A stretch of 44,309 bases of DNA from NCBI GenBank assembly GCA_023265315.1, contig JAHFUA010000007.1:1-44309 (forward strand), in the 5' to 3' direction. Within the stretch, counting starts at the first letter, position 1; each line of letters begins with the position of its first letter. The position numbers and the translations under genes are program-made. The stretch is from Acidobacteriota bacterium (GTDB taxonomy: Bacteria > Acidobacteriota > Terriglobia > Terriglobales > Acidobacteriaceae). The notes under the pieces were generated by a model. That model did no database searches, was not told where the DNA came from, and saw only the letters and a list, made by a program, of their open reading frames with translations. This document shows, piece by piece, positions 33,808 through 41,647 of the stretch.

Positions 33808-33907
33808 AGGAACTTCATTCGCCGCGGATCAACGCGGACAAACGCGGATCAAAATCTTCTTTCAAAATCCGCGTAGATCCGCGCAAATCCGCGGCGGGGA
33901 AGTTCCT
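33808..33907. repeat. Large palindrome of CCGCGGATC type between convergent genes
   Basis: AGGAACTTC (33808-33816) and GAAGTTCCT (33899-33907) close a structure whose arms hold CGCCGCGGATCAACGCGGA and its near reverse complement, AATCCGCGGCG, around an AT-rich centre. It fills the gap between the cysteine desulfurase and EamA genes and probably works as a bidirectional end. Same design as 24399-24457. Confidence 0.8.
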
Positions 33908-33912
33908 TATAG

Positions 33913-34875
33913 TTAGTCCGCTCCCGCCTCACACGCCGGCAGTTCCGGCTCGTGTTCTGCGCCCACCTGCGGCTTGACCTTGGCGCTGGTGGCGAGGGCA
34001 ACCGCCACGATGATGATCGCAGTCCCCGCCGCGATGTAGCCGTCCACGCGCTCGCCCAGGAAGTACCAGCCGAGAAACACGGCGATCACGGGATTCACAT
34101 AGGCGTATGTCCCCACCTTCGACGTGGGCACGTTCTTCAGCAGCCAGATATACGCGGTGTAGCCGACCAGCGAACCGAAGACCACGAGATAGGCGATGGC
34201 GCCGACGCCGCGCATGGTCCACTGAACCTTGGCGGGCTCACCGAGTAGGAATGCAATCCCCAGATTAAGGCAGCCGGCAATGACCATCTGCCAGCCGGTG
34301 GCGGTGAAGGCGTCCGTGCCTCCCTGCCAGCGGCGGGAAAGCACCGAGCCCACCGCCCACACGAAGGAAGAGGCGATCAGGCAGACGGAGGCGAACAGTT
34401 CCATGCGTCCGCGGGCCGTGGACGCAACCAGCTTGGGCCACAGCAGGACCAGCGTTCCCACCGCGCCCAGCGCCAGTCCGACCAGCCCGCGCGCGGTCAG
34501 GCGCTCGCCGCGCAGGATCCAGGTGTCGAGCACCAGGAACCATATCGGCACCGAGGCCACGATCAGCGACGCCAGGCCGGTGCGCACGTACAGCTCCGCC
34601 CAGCAGAGCACCACGTTCGAGACGCTGAGCAGGAGCACTCCGATCATACCCTGGCGTAGGAACTCGCGGCCGGTGATGGCGACGCGGCGTCCCGCGAGCG
34701 CACAGGCTGTGAGCATAATGATTCCGGCGACGGGGAAGCGCACGCCGGTCATCAGCTCGGGGCCGATGTGCTCGATAGCGACGCGAATGGCCAGGTAGGT
34801 CGAGCCCCGGAAGACGTACACCAGCCCGAAGGCGAGGGCGACGCGAAAGCGGAATTGGCGCTCGGCGGCGGTCAT
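33913..34875 (-). CDS. EamA/DMT-superfamily transporter
   Basis: The 320-residue protein from ATG 34875 has ten hydrophobic helices in two EamA halves, beginning VALAFGLVYVFRGSTYLAIR and ending VNPVIAVFLGWYFLGERVDGYIAAG, the family's conserved last helices. DMT-superfamily members export amino acids, nucleosides or related metabolites from the inner membrane. The substrate cannot be inferred, and no biosynthetic neighbour points to one. An earlier in-frame start would add 59 non-helical residues and is not favoured. Confidence 0.9.
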   Translation of the reverse strand: MTAAERQFRFRVALAFGLVYVFRGSTYLAIRVAIEHIGPELMTGVRFPVAGIIMLTACALAGRRVAITGREFLRQGMIGVLLLSVSNVVLCWAELYVRTGLASLIVASVPIWFLVLDTWILRGERLTARGLVGLALGAVGTLVLLWPKLVASTARGRMELFASVCLIASSFVWAVGSVLSRRWQGGTDAFTATGWQMVIAGCLNLGIAFLLGEPAKVQWTMRGVGAIAYLVVFGSLVGYTAYIWLLKNVPTSKVGTYAYVNPVIAVFLGWYFLGERVDGYIAAGTAIIIVAVALATSAKVKPQVGAEHEPELPACEAGAD

Positions 34876-35263
34876 GGGGGTTCTGAGTAACCTTATCAGA
34901 CGCGTGAGGCTGGGTTTCGGCTCAGGAAGAGAGTTCCTCCGAAATACATGCGAAGATCGCCGACGTGCGCCAGGGCCACGATCCTCGCTAGTCAACCCTC
35001 CCACTCGGCCATTGCACACCCGTGCCTGGGCCCGGGGGTTACGCGCCGGCATCCAAGTAGCTATAATCTGCTGTAGGAGTCGGGTATATGAAGCTCATCC
35101 CGGTTGACAAGTTCCATTGTCCCTCGCAGGCTCGCCCCAACCTCTTCGCGGGCGACTAGTTCCCTCCTCATTTTGGCTTTGCAGGCGCCTTGTACCGAGG
35201 CGGTAATCCGCACGCCAGCGTGCCCCAATGAACAAAGACCAAAGACCCAAAGAGGAGGCTCCC

Positions 35264-36613
35264 ATGGCCACGACCATCGCACCCACTGCCGGTCCCAAGA
35301 TTCGCACCCGCCTGCCCGGGCCCAACGCTCAGCGCGTGCTGGCAGGGGACCAGACCTACATTTCGCCGTCCTACACCCGCACCTACCCGCTGGTCGCCAA
35401 GCGCGGCCGGGGCGTGGTGATCGAGGACGTGGACGGCAACGAGTTCTTCGACTTCGCCGCCGGCATCGCCGTGGTTTCCACCGGGCACTGCCATCCCGAG
35501 GTGGTCAGCGCCATCCAGAAGCAGGCGGCCGAGCTGATCCATATGTCGGGCACGGACTTTTACTACGAGAACATGATCACGCTGGCGGAGCGCCTCTCGA
35601 GCATCGCGCCCATGAAGGGGCCGCACAAGGTGTACTACGGCAACTCGGGGACGGAGGCGGTGGAGGCCGCCATGAAGCTGGCGCGCTATCACACCAAGCG
35701 GCAGAACATCATCGCGTTCTACGGCGCTTTCCACGGCCGGACGATGGGGTCGCTCTCGCTGACCGCGTCCAAGGTGCAGCAGCGCCGCCGCTTCTTCCCG
35801 CTGGTGCCGGGCGTGACCCATGTGCCCTATCCCTACGTGTACCGCCGGCCCGCGGGCACTGAGGCGCGGCAGTATGCCATCGACTGCGCCCGCTTCATCG
35901 AGGAGAAGCTGTTCAAGACCACGCTGCCACCGGAGGAAGTGGCGGCCATCTTCGTGGAACCGATCCAGGGGGAAGGCGGCTACGTGGTGGCACCGCCGGA
36001 ATTCATGCAGGAGCTGCGGCGCATTTGCGATCAGCATGGAATTCTGCTGGTCGCCGACGAAGTGCAGTGCGGCGCTGGGCGCAGCGGCAAGTGGTGGGCC
36101 ATCCAGCACGCGGGCGTCGAGCCGGATATCGTCTGTATCGCCAAAGGGATCGCCTCCGGCATGCCGCTGGGCGTGACCCTGACGCGCGCCGAGATCATGG
36201 ACTGGGTGCCGGGCTCGCACGCTTCTACGTTCGGCGGCAATCCGGTGTGCAATGCCGCGGCGCTGGCGACCATTGACGTGCTGGAGCGCGAGGGCGTGCG
36301 CAATGCCGAGCGCGTGGGGCGGCACATCATGGACCGTCTGCGCACCTGGCCGGCGCGCCACCGCATGGTGGGCGACGTCCGCGGGCTCGGCCTGATGATC
36401 GGGGTCGAGATCGTCAAGGATCAGCGCACCCGGGAAACGGCGCACGACGAGCGCGACCAGATCGTGCAACTGGCCTTCGAGCGCGGCCTCCTGTTCCTGG
36501 GCGCCGGCGAGAACACCCTGCGTGTGTGCCCGCCGCTGGTGGTCACGCCGGAACAGGCCGACATTGCGCTGGATGTGCTGGAAGAGTGCATCTCGATCGT
36601 GGAGAAAAAGTAA
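35264..36613 (+). CDS. Class III PLP aminotransferase (4-aminobutyrate/acetylornithine type)
   Basis: The 449-residue protein from ATG 35264 (AGAGGAGG upstream) has FFDFAAGIAVVSTGHCHPEVV, the phosphate-binding GNSGTEAVEAAMKLAR, cofactor Asp265 in LVADEVQCGAGRSG and PLP Lys294 in CIAKGIASGMPLG. It transfers an omega-amino group to 2-oxoglutarate. Sequence length and IFVEPIQGEGGY fit GabT-like enzymes more than ArgD, which is near 400 residues, but specificity is not certain. There is no linked gabD or lysine pathway gene. lipA follows about 110 nt later, probably with its own promoter. Confidence 0.9.
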   Translation: MATTIAPTAGPKIRTRLPGPNAQRVLAGDQTYISPSYTRTYPLVAKRGRGVVIEDVDGNEFFDFAAGIAVVSTGHCHPEVVSAIQKQAAELIHMSGTDFYYENMITLAERLSSIAPMKGPHKVYYGNSGTEAVEAAMKLARYHTKRQNIIAFYGAFHGRTMGSLSLTASKVQQRRRFFPLVPGVTHVPYPYVYRRPAGTEARQYAIDCARFIEEKLFKTTLPPEEVAAIFVEPIQGEGGYVVAPPEFMQELRRICDQHGILLVADEVQCGAGRSGKWWAIQHAGVEPDIVCIAKGIASGMPLGVTLTRAEIMDWVPGSHASTFGGNPVCNAAALATIDVLEREGVRNAERVGRHIMDRLRTWPARHRMVGDVRGLGLMIGVEIVKDQRTRETAHDERDQIVQLAFERGLLFLGAGENTLRVCPPLVVTPEQADIALDVLEECISIVEKK

Positions 36614-36726
36614 GCCAGAAAAAACGCCGCGTGAATCCGTGGCTCGTTTTGTATCGTCCGACGACGGATGACCCACAAACTGGCAGCCCAGCCGGATAAC
36701 GATCGCGTTGTACAATAAAAGCTGCG

Positions 36727-37626
36727 ATGGCCACGCAACTGGTGCAAATCCATGTGGGGGCGAAGCTCCGCGTGCCCAAGCCGGAATGGCTGAAGGCGCC
36801 GGCGCCGCTGGGGGAGAACTATCGCAACCTGAAGACGCTGGCGCGGCGGCTGGGGCTGCACACGGTGTGCGAGTCGGCGCAATGTCCCAACATCGGGGAG
36901 TGCTGGAACCATCGCACCGCCACCTTCATGCTGCTGGGCGACGTCTGCACCCGCCGCTGCGGCTTCTGTGCCGTGCCCAAGGGCCGGCCCGGGCCCATTG
37001 ACCAGGACGAGCCGCGGCGGGTCGCGGAAGCTGTGGCGACGCTCGGCCTGAAGCACGCGGTCGTCACCAGCGTGAATCGCGATGACGACAACCTGGGCGG
37101 GGCCAGGATTTTCGCCGAGACCATCCGCGAGATCCGTGCGCTGGTGCCGGATTGCAGCGTGGAGGTCCTGATCCCGGATTTCCAGGGGCTCGACGAGGCG
37201 CTGCGCATCGTGCTCGACGCCCGTCCCGACATCCTCAACCACAACACCGAGACCGTGCCGCGCCTCTATCCCGCCGTGCGCTCCGGGGCGCGCTACCCGC
37301 GTTCCCTGCGGCTGCTGGCCAACGTGAAGAAGTTCGCTCCGGGAATGCTCTCGAAGACGGGCGTGATGGTCGGGCTCGGCGAGAGTATGGAGGAGTTGCT
37401 GGAGGTCTTTCGCGACCTGGCCGTGCAGCAGGTGGATATCCTCACCGTCGGCCAGTATCTCCGGCCCTCGAAAGACCAACTGCCCATCGCCCGCTTCTAC
37501 ACGCCGGAGGAGTTCCGCACCCTCAAGCAGGAAGCCCTCGCCAGGGGCTTCCGCCACGTGGAATCCGGCCCGCTGGTGCGCTCCAGTTACCACGCGCATG
37601 AGCAGGCGGCGGCTGCTAGCTTCTAG
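36727..37626 (+). CDS. lipA: Lipoyl synthase
   Basis: This 299-residue radical SAM enzyme inserts sulfur at C6 and C8 of protein-bound octanoyl groups. Both clusters are intact: the auxiliary cluster Cys48, Cys53 and Cys59 (CESAQCPNIGEC) and the radical SAM Cys74, Cys78 and Cys81 (CTRRCGFC). The terminal RSSYHA, whose Ser ligates the auxiliary cluster, is also present. ATG 36727 follows ACAATAAAAGCTGCG with only a weak ribosome site. lipB is not in the window. Confidence 0.97.
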   Translation: MATQLVQIHVGAKLRVPKPEWLKAPAPLGENYRNLKTLARRLGLHTVCESAQCPNIGECWNHRTATFMLLGDVCTRRCGFCAVPKGRPGPIDQDEPRRVAEAVATLGLKHAVVTSVNRDDDNLGGARIFAETIREIRALVPDCSVEVLIPDFQGLDEALRIVLDARPDILNHNTETVPRLYPAVRSGARYPRSLRLLANVKKFAPGMLSKTGVMVGLGESMEELLEVFRDLAVQQVDILTVGQYLRPSKDQLPIARFYTPEEFRTLKQEALARGFRHVESGPLVRSSYHAHEQAAAASF

Positions 37627-37669
37627 CTGCTAGCCTCTAACTACTGGCTCCTAGCCAAAAGCCTTCTTG

Positions 37670-39709
37670 TCACCACACCCTACACGCCTTCTCCCGCACC
37701 ATCGCCTGCCCGGCTTTGCAACCGAAGGCCTTGGCGAAGTCCGAATTGTTCTGCAGCACGCCGTTGGCGCGCCAGCGTCCGGGCGAGTGCGGGTCGATGA
37801 TGGCCCGTCGCCGTGCTTCTTCCGGAGAGGTATTCTGGCACCAGAGCTGGGCGAAGGAGAGGAAGAAGCGCTGCTCGGGCTTGTAGCCGTCGATCTGGGG
37901 AAGGTCTTTGCCCGCGATCTTGTCCATCAGGGCCATGTAGGCGATGCGGATGCCGCCGTTGTCGGCCGTGTTTTCCCCCAGGGTGAGCTTGCCGTTCAGC
38001 TTCACGTCGGCTACCGCGACGAAGCCGGAATACTCGTCGGCGATGCAACCGGCGCGTGCCTCGAAGCCTTTGGCGTCCTCGGCCGTCCACCAGTCGCGCA
38101 GATTGCCTTCGGCGTCGTACTTGCGTCCCTGATCGTCGAAGCCATGGGTCAGTTCATGGCCGATCACGCTGCCGATCCCGCCGAAGTTCACCGCGTCATC
38201 GGCGGTGTTGGCGTAGAAGGGCGGCTGCAGGATGCCCGCCGGGAAGACGATCTCGTTCCGGGGCGGACTGTAGTAGGCGTTGACGGTGGGCGGCGTCATG
38301 CTCCACTCCAGGCGGTCCACGGGCTTGCCAATCTTGGCGATTTGGCGCTGGACCTCGAATTCATTGGCGTGCAGGGAATTGGCCAGCGCGTCGCCGGGGG
38401 TGATGGTGAGCTTGGAATAATCGCGCCACTTGTCGGGATAGCCGATCTTGTTGCGGATGGCGGCCAGCTTGGTGAGCGCCTGCTGGCGCGTGGCCTCGGT
38501 CATCCACGGCAAGGTCTGAATGTCCTGCTTGAGGGCTTTCTCCAGCGCCTCGACCATGGCCAGGGTGCGCTGCTTGCCCTCGGCGCCGAAGGTTTTCTCG
38601 ACGTAGAGCTCTCCCAGCGCTTCGCCCAGGTCTTCGTCGGTGAAGCTGACGCACCGCTTCCAGCGCGGCCGGGGCTCCTTCTGGCCGCGCAGGACATGCT
38701 CGTTGAAGCGAAAATCTTCGTCCACGAACGCCTTGGACAGCATGGGTGCGGTGGCGCGCACCACGTGCCAGCGCAGGTAGCTCTTCCACTGCGGCAGCGG
38801 AATGTCTGAGAGCAGCGGGTTGATCTCTTTGAAGAAGCCGGGATTGCCGACATTGGCCCCGCCGTGGATCTCCGCGTGGGTGCGGGAAAGATAGGAAGGA
38901 AGATCGAATCCGGGCGCCAGGGTCGCCAGTTCACGGGTGCTCATGCGGTGATCGCGGCTGTGCGGGTCGCGGCGTTGGGTGCGGTCCATGGCCGCCTTGG
39001 CCAGCGCGGTCTCGATCTTCATGACGACCTTGGCGTCCTCCGCCGCTTCTTCCGGTTTCTCACCCGCGAGCTCCAGCATCTTCTGCACGTGCGCCAGGTA
39101 CTGGCTGCGGATCTCCAGCGATTTGGGATCGTCCTTCAGGTAGTAATCGCGGTCGGGCATCCCCAGTCCGCCCTGGTCCAGGTTAGCGATCATCATCCGC
39201 GAATCGTGGAAGTCCTGGATGGGGTAGAAGGCGAACAGCGCGCGGATGCCCTGGCGGTGCAGGTTGGAGATCTCCGCCATCAAGGCTTTTGGGTTCTTGG
39301 CTTCTGCGATGCGCTTCATCATGGGCTCAAGCGCAGACGTCCCGCGGGTCTCGGCCGCCTTCTCGTCCATGCAGGCGTAGTAATAGTCGCCGACCTTCTG
39401 CTCGATGGGGCTACGCTTGGGATCGCGCGCCGCCTTCTCCAGGATCGAGCGCAGCACCATCTGATTGTGCTCCTGCAACTCGTCGAAGCGCCCCCAGCGC
39501 GCATGATCGCCCGGCAACGGGTTGTTCTTGTTCCAGGTGCCGCAGGCATACTGGAAGAAGTCGGCGCAGGGGTCGGCGCTGGCGTCGATGGCGCTCGCAT
39601 CAAACGCGGGAATGACGGCAGGCATGGCGGTGGAGGCCTTGCTCTCGGTTTGCGCCGGCGCGGCAGAGGCCAGCAGCACGACGAGGCAGCACACAGGGAG
39701 GGTTCTCAT
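37670..39709 (-). CDS. Secreted M13-family (neprilysin-like) zinc metallopeptidase
   Basis: The 679-residue protein from ATG 39709 has a signal peptide (RTLPVCCLVVLLASAAPAQ). The zinc site is HELTH in VIGHELTHGFDDQG near residue 517, with the third ligand Glu in LGENTADNGG about 60 residues later. NAYYSPPRNEIVFPAGILQPP is the usual substrate-binding strand, and the C-terminal CRVW is characteristic of M13. It probably degrades peptides in the periplasm or outside the cell. The next minus-strand gene upstream, the MCE gene, ends 35 nt before its start. Confidence 0.96.
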   Translation of the reverse strand: MRTLPVCCLVVLLASAAPAQTESKASTAMPAVIPAFDASAIDASADPCADFFQYACGTWNKNNPLPGDHARWGRFDELQEHNQMVLRSILEKAARDPKRSPIEQKVGDYYYACMDEKAAETRGTSALEPMMKRIAEAKNPKALMAEISNLHRQGIRALFAFYPIQDFHDSRMMIANLDQGGLGMPDRDYYLKDDPKSLEIRSQYLAHVQKMLELAGEKPEEAAEDAKVVMKIETALAKAAMDRTQRRDPHSRDHRMSTRELATLAPGFDLPSYLSRTHAEIHGGANVGNPGFFKEINPLLSDIPLPQWKSYLRWHVVRATAPMLSKAFVDEDFRFNEHVLRGQKEPRPRWKRCVSFTDEDLGEALGELYVEKTFGAEGKQRTLAMVEALEKALKQDIQTLPWMTEATRQQALTKLAAIRNKIGYPDKWRDYSKLTITPGDALANSLHANEFEVQRQIAKIGKPVDRLEWSMTPPTVNAYYSPPRNEIVFPAGILQPPFYANTADDAVNFGGIGSVIGHELTHGFDDQGRKYDAEGNLRDWWTAEDAKGFEARAGCIADEYSGFVAVADVKLNGKLTLGENTADNGGIRIAYMALMDKIAGKDLPQIDGYKPEQRFFLSFAQLWCQNTSPEEARRRAIIDPHSPGRWRANGVLQNNSDFAKAFGCKAGQAMVREKACRVW

Positions 39710-39744
39710 AAGAGCCAAGAGCCAAAAGCCAAGAGCTGTTCCCC

Positions 39745-40848
39745 CTAGAAAATCTTGAAGCGGATGGTCAGATACTTTTTGGGATTCTCGCGCACCGCCT
39801 TGACCAGGTTGCGGGCCTCCACCAGCATCTGGTCGGCGTTGGTGTAGAGCGAGGGATCCTTGAGCAGCAATCCCGCGCTGCCCTCGCCGGCCTGCAGGCG
39901 GTCGGAGATGATCTTTAAATTGCTGATGGTGTTGTCGAGCTTCTTGGCGAATTCCGGGTCAGAGGCGAACTTGCCCAGCGCGCCTTTGCCGGAATTAACG
40001 TCCTCCATCAGCTTGTTGGCCTTGGCGATAGTCTGGTTGGCATTGTTGTACAGGCTGGGGTCTTTGAGGAGTTTGCCCACGGTGCCTTGGCCCTGATCGA
40101 CCTCGTCCACCAGCTTGTTGACCTTGTCCACCGCATCATTGAGCTTGTTGTAGAGCTCGTCGCTGTTGACGAGTTTGCCGATGCTGCCCCGGCCCTCGGT
40201 GATCTGGCCTACCATGCTCTGCACCTGGTTGAGCGTGGTGTTGAGCTTGTCATAAAGCTCGGGATCGTAGATCAGCTTGCCGACGGAGCCCTCGCCGCGC
40301 TCAATGGCGGAGACGATGCGGTCCAGCCGCCGCACCAGGATGTCCACGTTCTGCAGGGTGCTCTGGCTGGCGCGGACCACGTCCTGGATGTCGGGCTGCT
40401 CCACCGTCTTCAGCACATCGCCGTTCTGCGCTTCGGGTCCTTTCGCGGTCTTGTTGCTGATATCGACGAAGGTCTCGCCCAGCACCCCGGCGGTGGCCAG
40501 CGTGGCTACCGAATCCTTGCGCAGGCCCATGCGGAACTTGGTGGCAACCTTCATCCTCACTTCCACCGGGCTGAAGGGGCGGGAGGTGTCGACGCCGATC
40601 GCGGCCACATTGCCGATATCCACACCTTCGAGGCGCACCGGAGCGCCCACACGCAGGCCGCCGGCGTTCTCGAAGTAGGCCTTCAGGATCAGCTTGGGAG
40701 TGAACAGGCCGGTGGCCCCGGTCATGAGAAAGATGAGGATGGCGATTACGATGCAGGCGAACAGCACCGTCAGCCCGACGCGCAATTCCGACCATTTTAC
40801 CTGCTTCTGTGTCGGCACCTTCCCCCCGCGGGCGTTCTCCAGCGACAC
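39745..40848 (-). CDS. MCE/MlaD-domain lipid-transport protein with 34-residue repeats
   Basis: The 367-residue protein has an N-terminal transmembrane helix (about residues 25-43), a single MCE domain (KAYFENAGGLRVGAPVRLEGVDIGNV ... AGVLGETFVDI, about 50-132), and a helical periplasmic tail. The tail contains five repeats with G-x-G-x2-GKL-x2-D-x2-LY starting at 185, 219, 253, 287 and 321, exactly 34 residues apart. MCE proteins form hexameric tunnels that move lipids between membranes. The mlaE/mlaF permease and ATPase are not adjacent. The start GTG 40848 is uncertain; GTG at residue 11 is an alternative. Confidence 0.9.
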   Translation of the reverse strand: MSLENARGGKVPTQKQVKWSELRVGLTVLFACIVIAILIFLMTGATGLFTPKLILKAYFENAGGLRVGAPVRLEGVDIGNVAAIGVDTSRPFSPVEVRMKVATKFRMGLRKDSVATLATAGVLGETFVDISNKTAKGPEAQNGDVLKTVEQPDIQDVVRASQSTLQNVDILVRRLDRIVSAIERGEGSVGKLIYDPELYDKLNTTLNQVQSMVGQITEGRGSIGKLVNSDELYNKLNDAVDKVNKLVDEVDQGQGTVGKLLKDPSLYNNANQTIAKANKLMEDVNSGKGALGKFASDPEFAKKLDNTISNLKIISDRLQAGEGSAGLLLKDPSLYTNADQMLVEARNLVKAVRENPKKYLTIRFKIF

Positions 40849-41030
40849 AGCATCCCGTGGGCGCGTTCACGAAGAATGGCCTGCGGGCTCCTGAGCCGGA
40901 GTCCAAGAAATAATGTCGAGCGCCGAATCATATCAGATGCGCCCCGGAACGTCAGCCGCGAGCGGGTGCGGTCGGTCTCGATCATGTTCGCGCTGCGCGG
41001 GAGAACGGCGGTTTCGCTCATCGGAAGAGG

Positions 41031-41408
41031 TCAGTCCTCGAGGATTACATGGGCGATCGCCTGCTCGGCGGTGTGGGAGAGCGAGAGCGCCGCCCGCCGC
41101 ACTCCCAGCTTCGCCGCGAATTCCGCACCCTTCCCGGAGTAGGAGATGGTTGGCCGTCCGCCGGGCTCGCGGCCTACTTCGACGTCCTTCCAGGTCACGC
41201 CGTGGCGCCATCCCGTCCCGATGGCCTTGAACCCGGCTTCCTTGGCGGCAAACCGCGCGGCAAAGCGCTCCATCGCGTTCTGCTTCGACCGGCAATAGCG
41301 GATCTCGTTGGCAGTGAACACACGATTCAGAAAGCGCTCGCCGAAGCGCTCCACCGCCGCCGCGATCCGCGAGACTTCCACGAGGTCGATGCCGGTGCCG
41401 ACGATCAT
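41031..41408 (-). CDS. acpS: Holo-[acyl-carrier-protein] synthase
   Basis: The 125-residue protein starts MIVGTGIDLVEVSRI with Mg-binding Asp8. ARFAAKEAGFKAIGTG supplies Glu57 and Lys61, and LSLSHTAEQAIAHVI is near the end. AcpS moves the 4'-phosphopantetheine arm from CoA to acyl carrier protein. Upstream in-frame residues are repeat-derived, so ATG 41408 is the proper start. It is followed 180 nt later by the MCE gene on the same strand, with no recognised element between. Confidence 0.96.
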   Translation of the reverse strand: MIVGTGIDLVEVSRIAAAVERFGERFLNRVFTANEIRYCRSKQNAMERFAARFAAKEAGFKAIGTGWRHGVTWKDVEVGREPGGRPTISYSGKGAEFAAKLGVRRAALSLSHTAEQAIAHVILED

Positions 41409-41488
41409 GACAGGAAAGGTAAGGTAACACACGGCAGCAGACTCGGGAGGGCGCAGCTTTAGCTGTGCTGCAGAGCGGCAATATTGAA

Positions 41489-41597
41489 TTGTCATCCCGA
41501 GAGCAGCGCGGGGGAGCTTTGCGACTGAGCGCGAGCCGAGGGATCTCGGTTTTCTTGAACCAAGATCCCTAGCGGCTGAAGCCACTCGGGATGACAA
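41489..41597. repeat. Palindromic intergenic repeat (GTCATCCCGA type), second copy
   Basis: TTGTCATCCCGA (41489-41500) and TCGGGATGACAA (41586-41597) are perfectly complementary. Inside, CCGAGGGATCTCGGTTTTC and GAACCAAGATCCCT pair in part. It lies between divergent acpS and the DNA ligase gene and resembles 13977-14150 in its ends and its GAGGGATCT core. Confidence 0.8.
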
Positions 41598-41647
41598 TCC
41601 GGGAAATGAACGGTTATCCTCCGTGTCTCTGCGGTGGATTTTTCCCC

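Noticed and set aside
34229-34798. 189-codon plus-strand frame opposite the EamA transporter
   Set aside because: The minus strand encodes ten clear transmembrane helices; the plus frame is Arg/Ser/Thr-rich noise.
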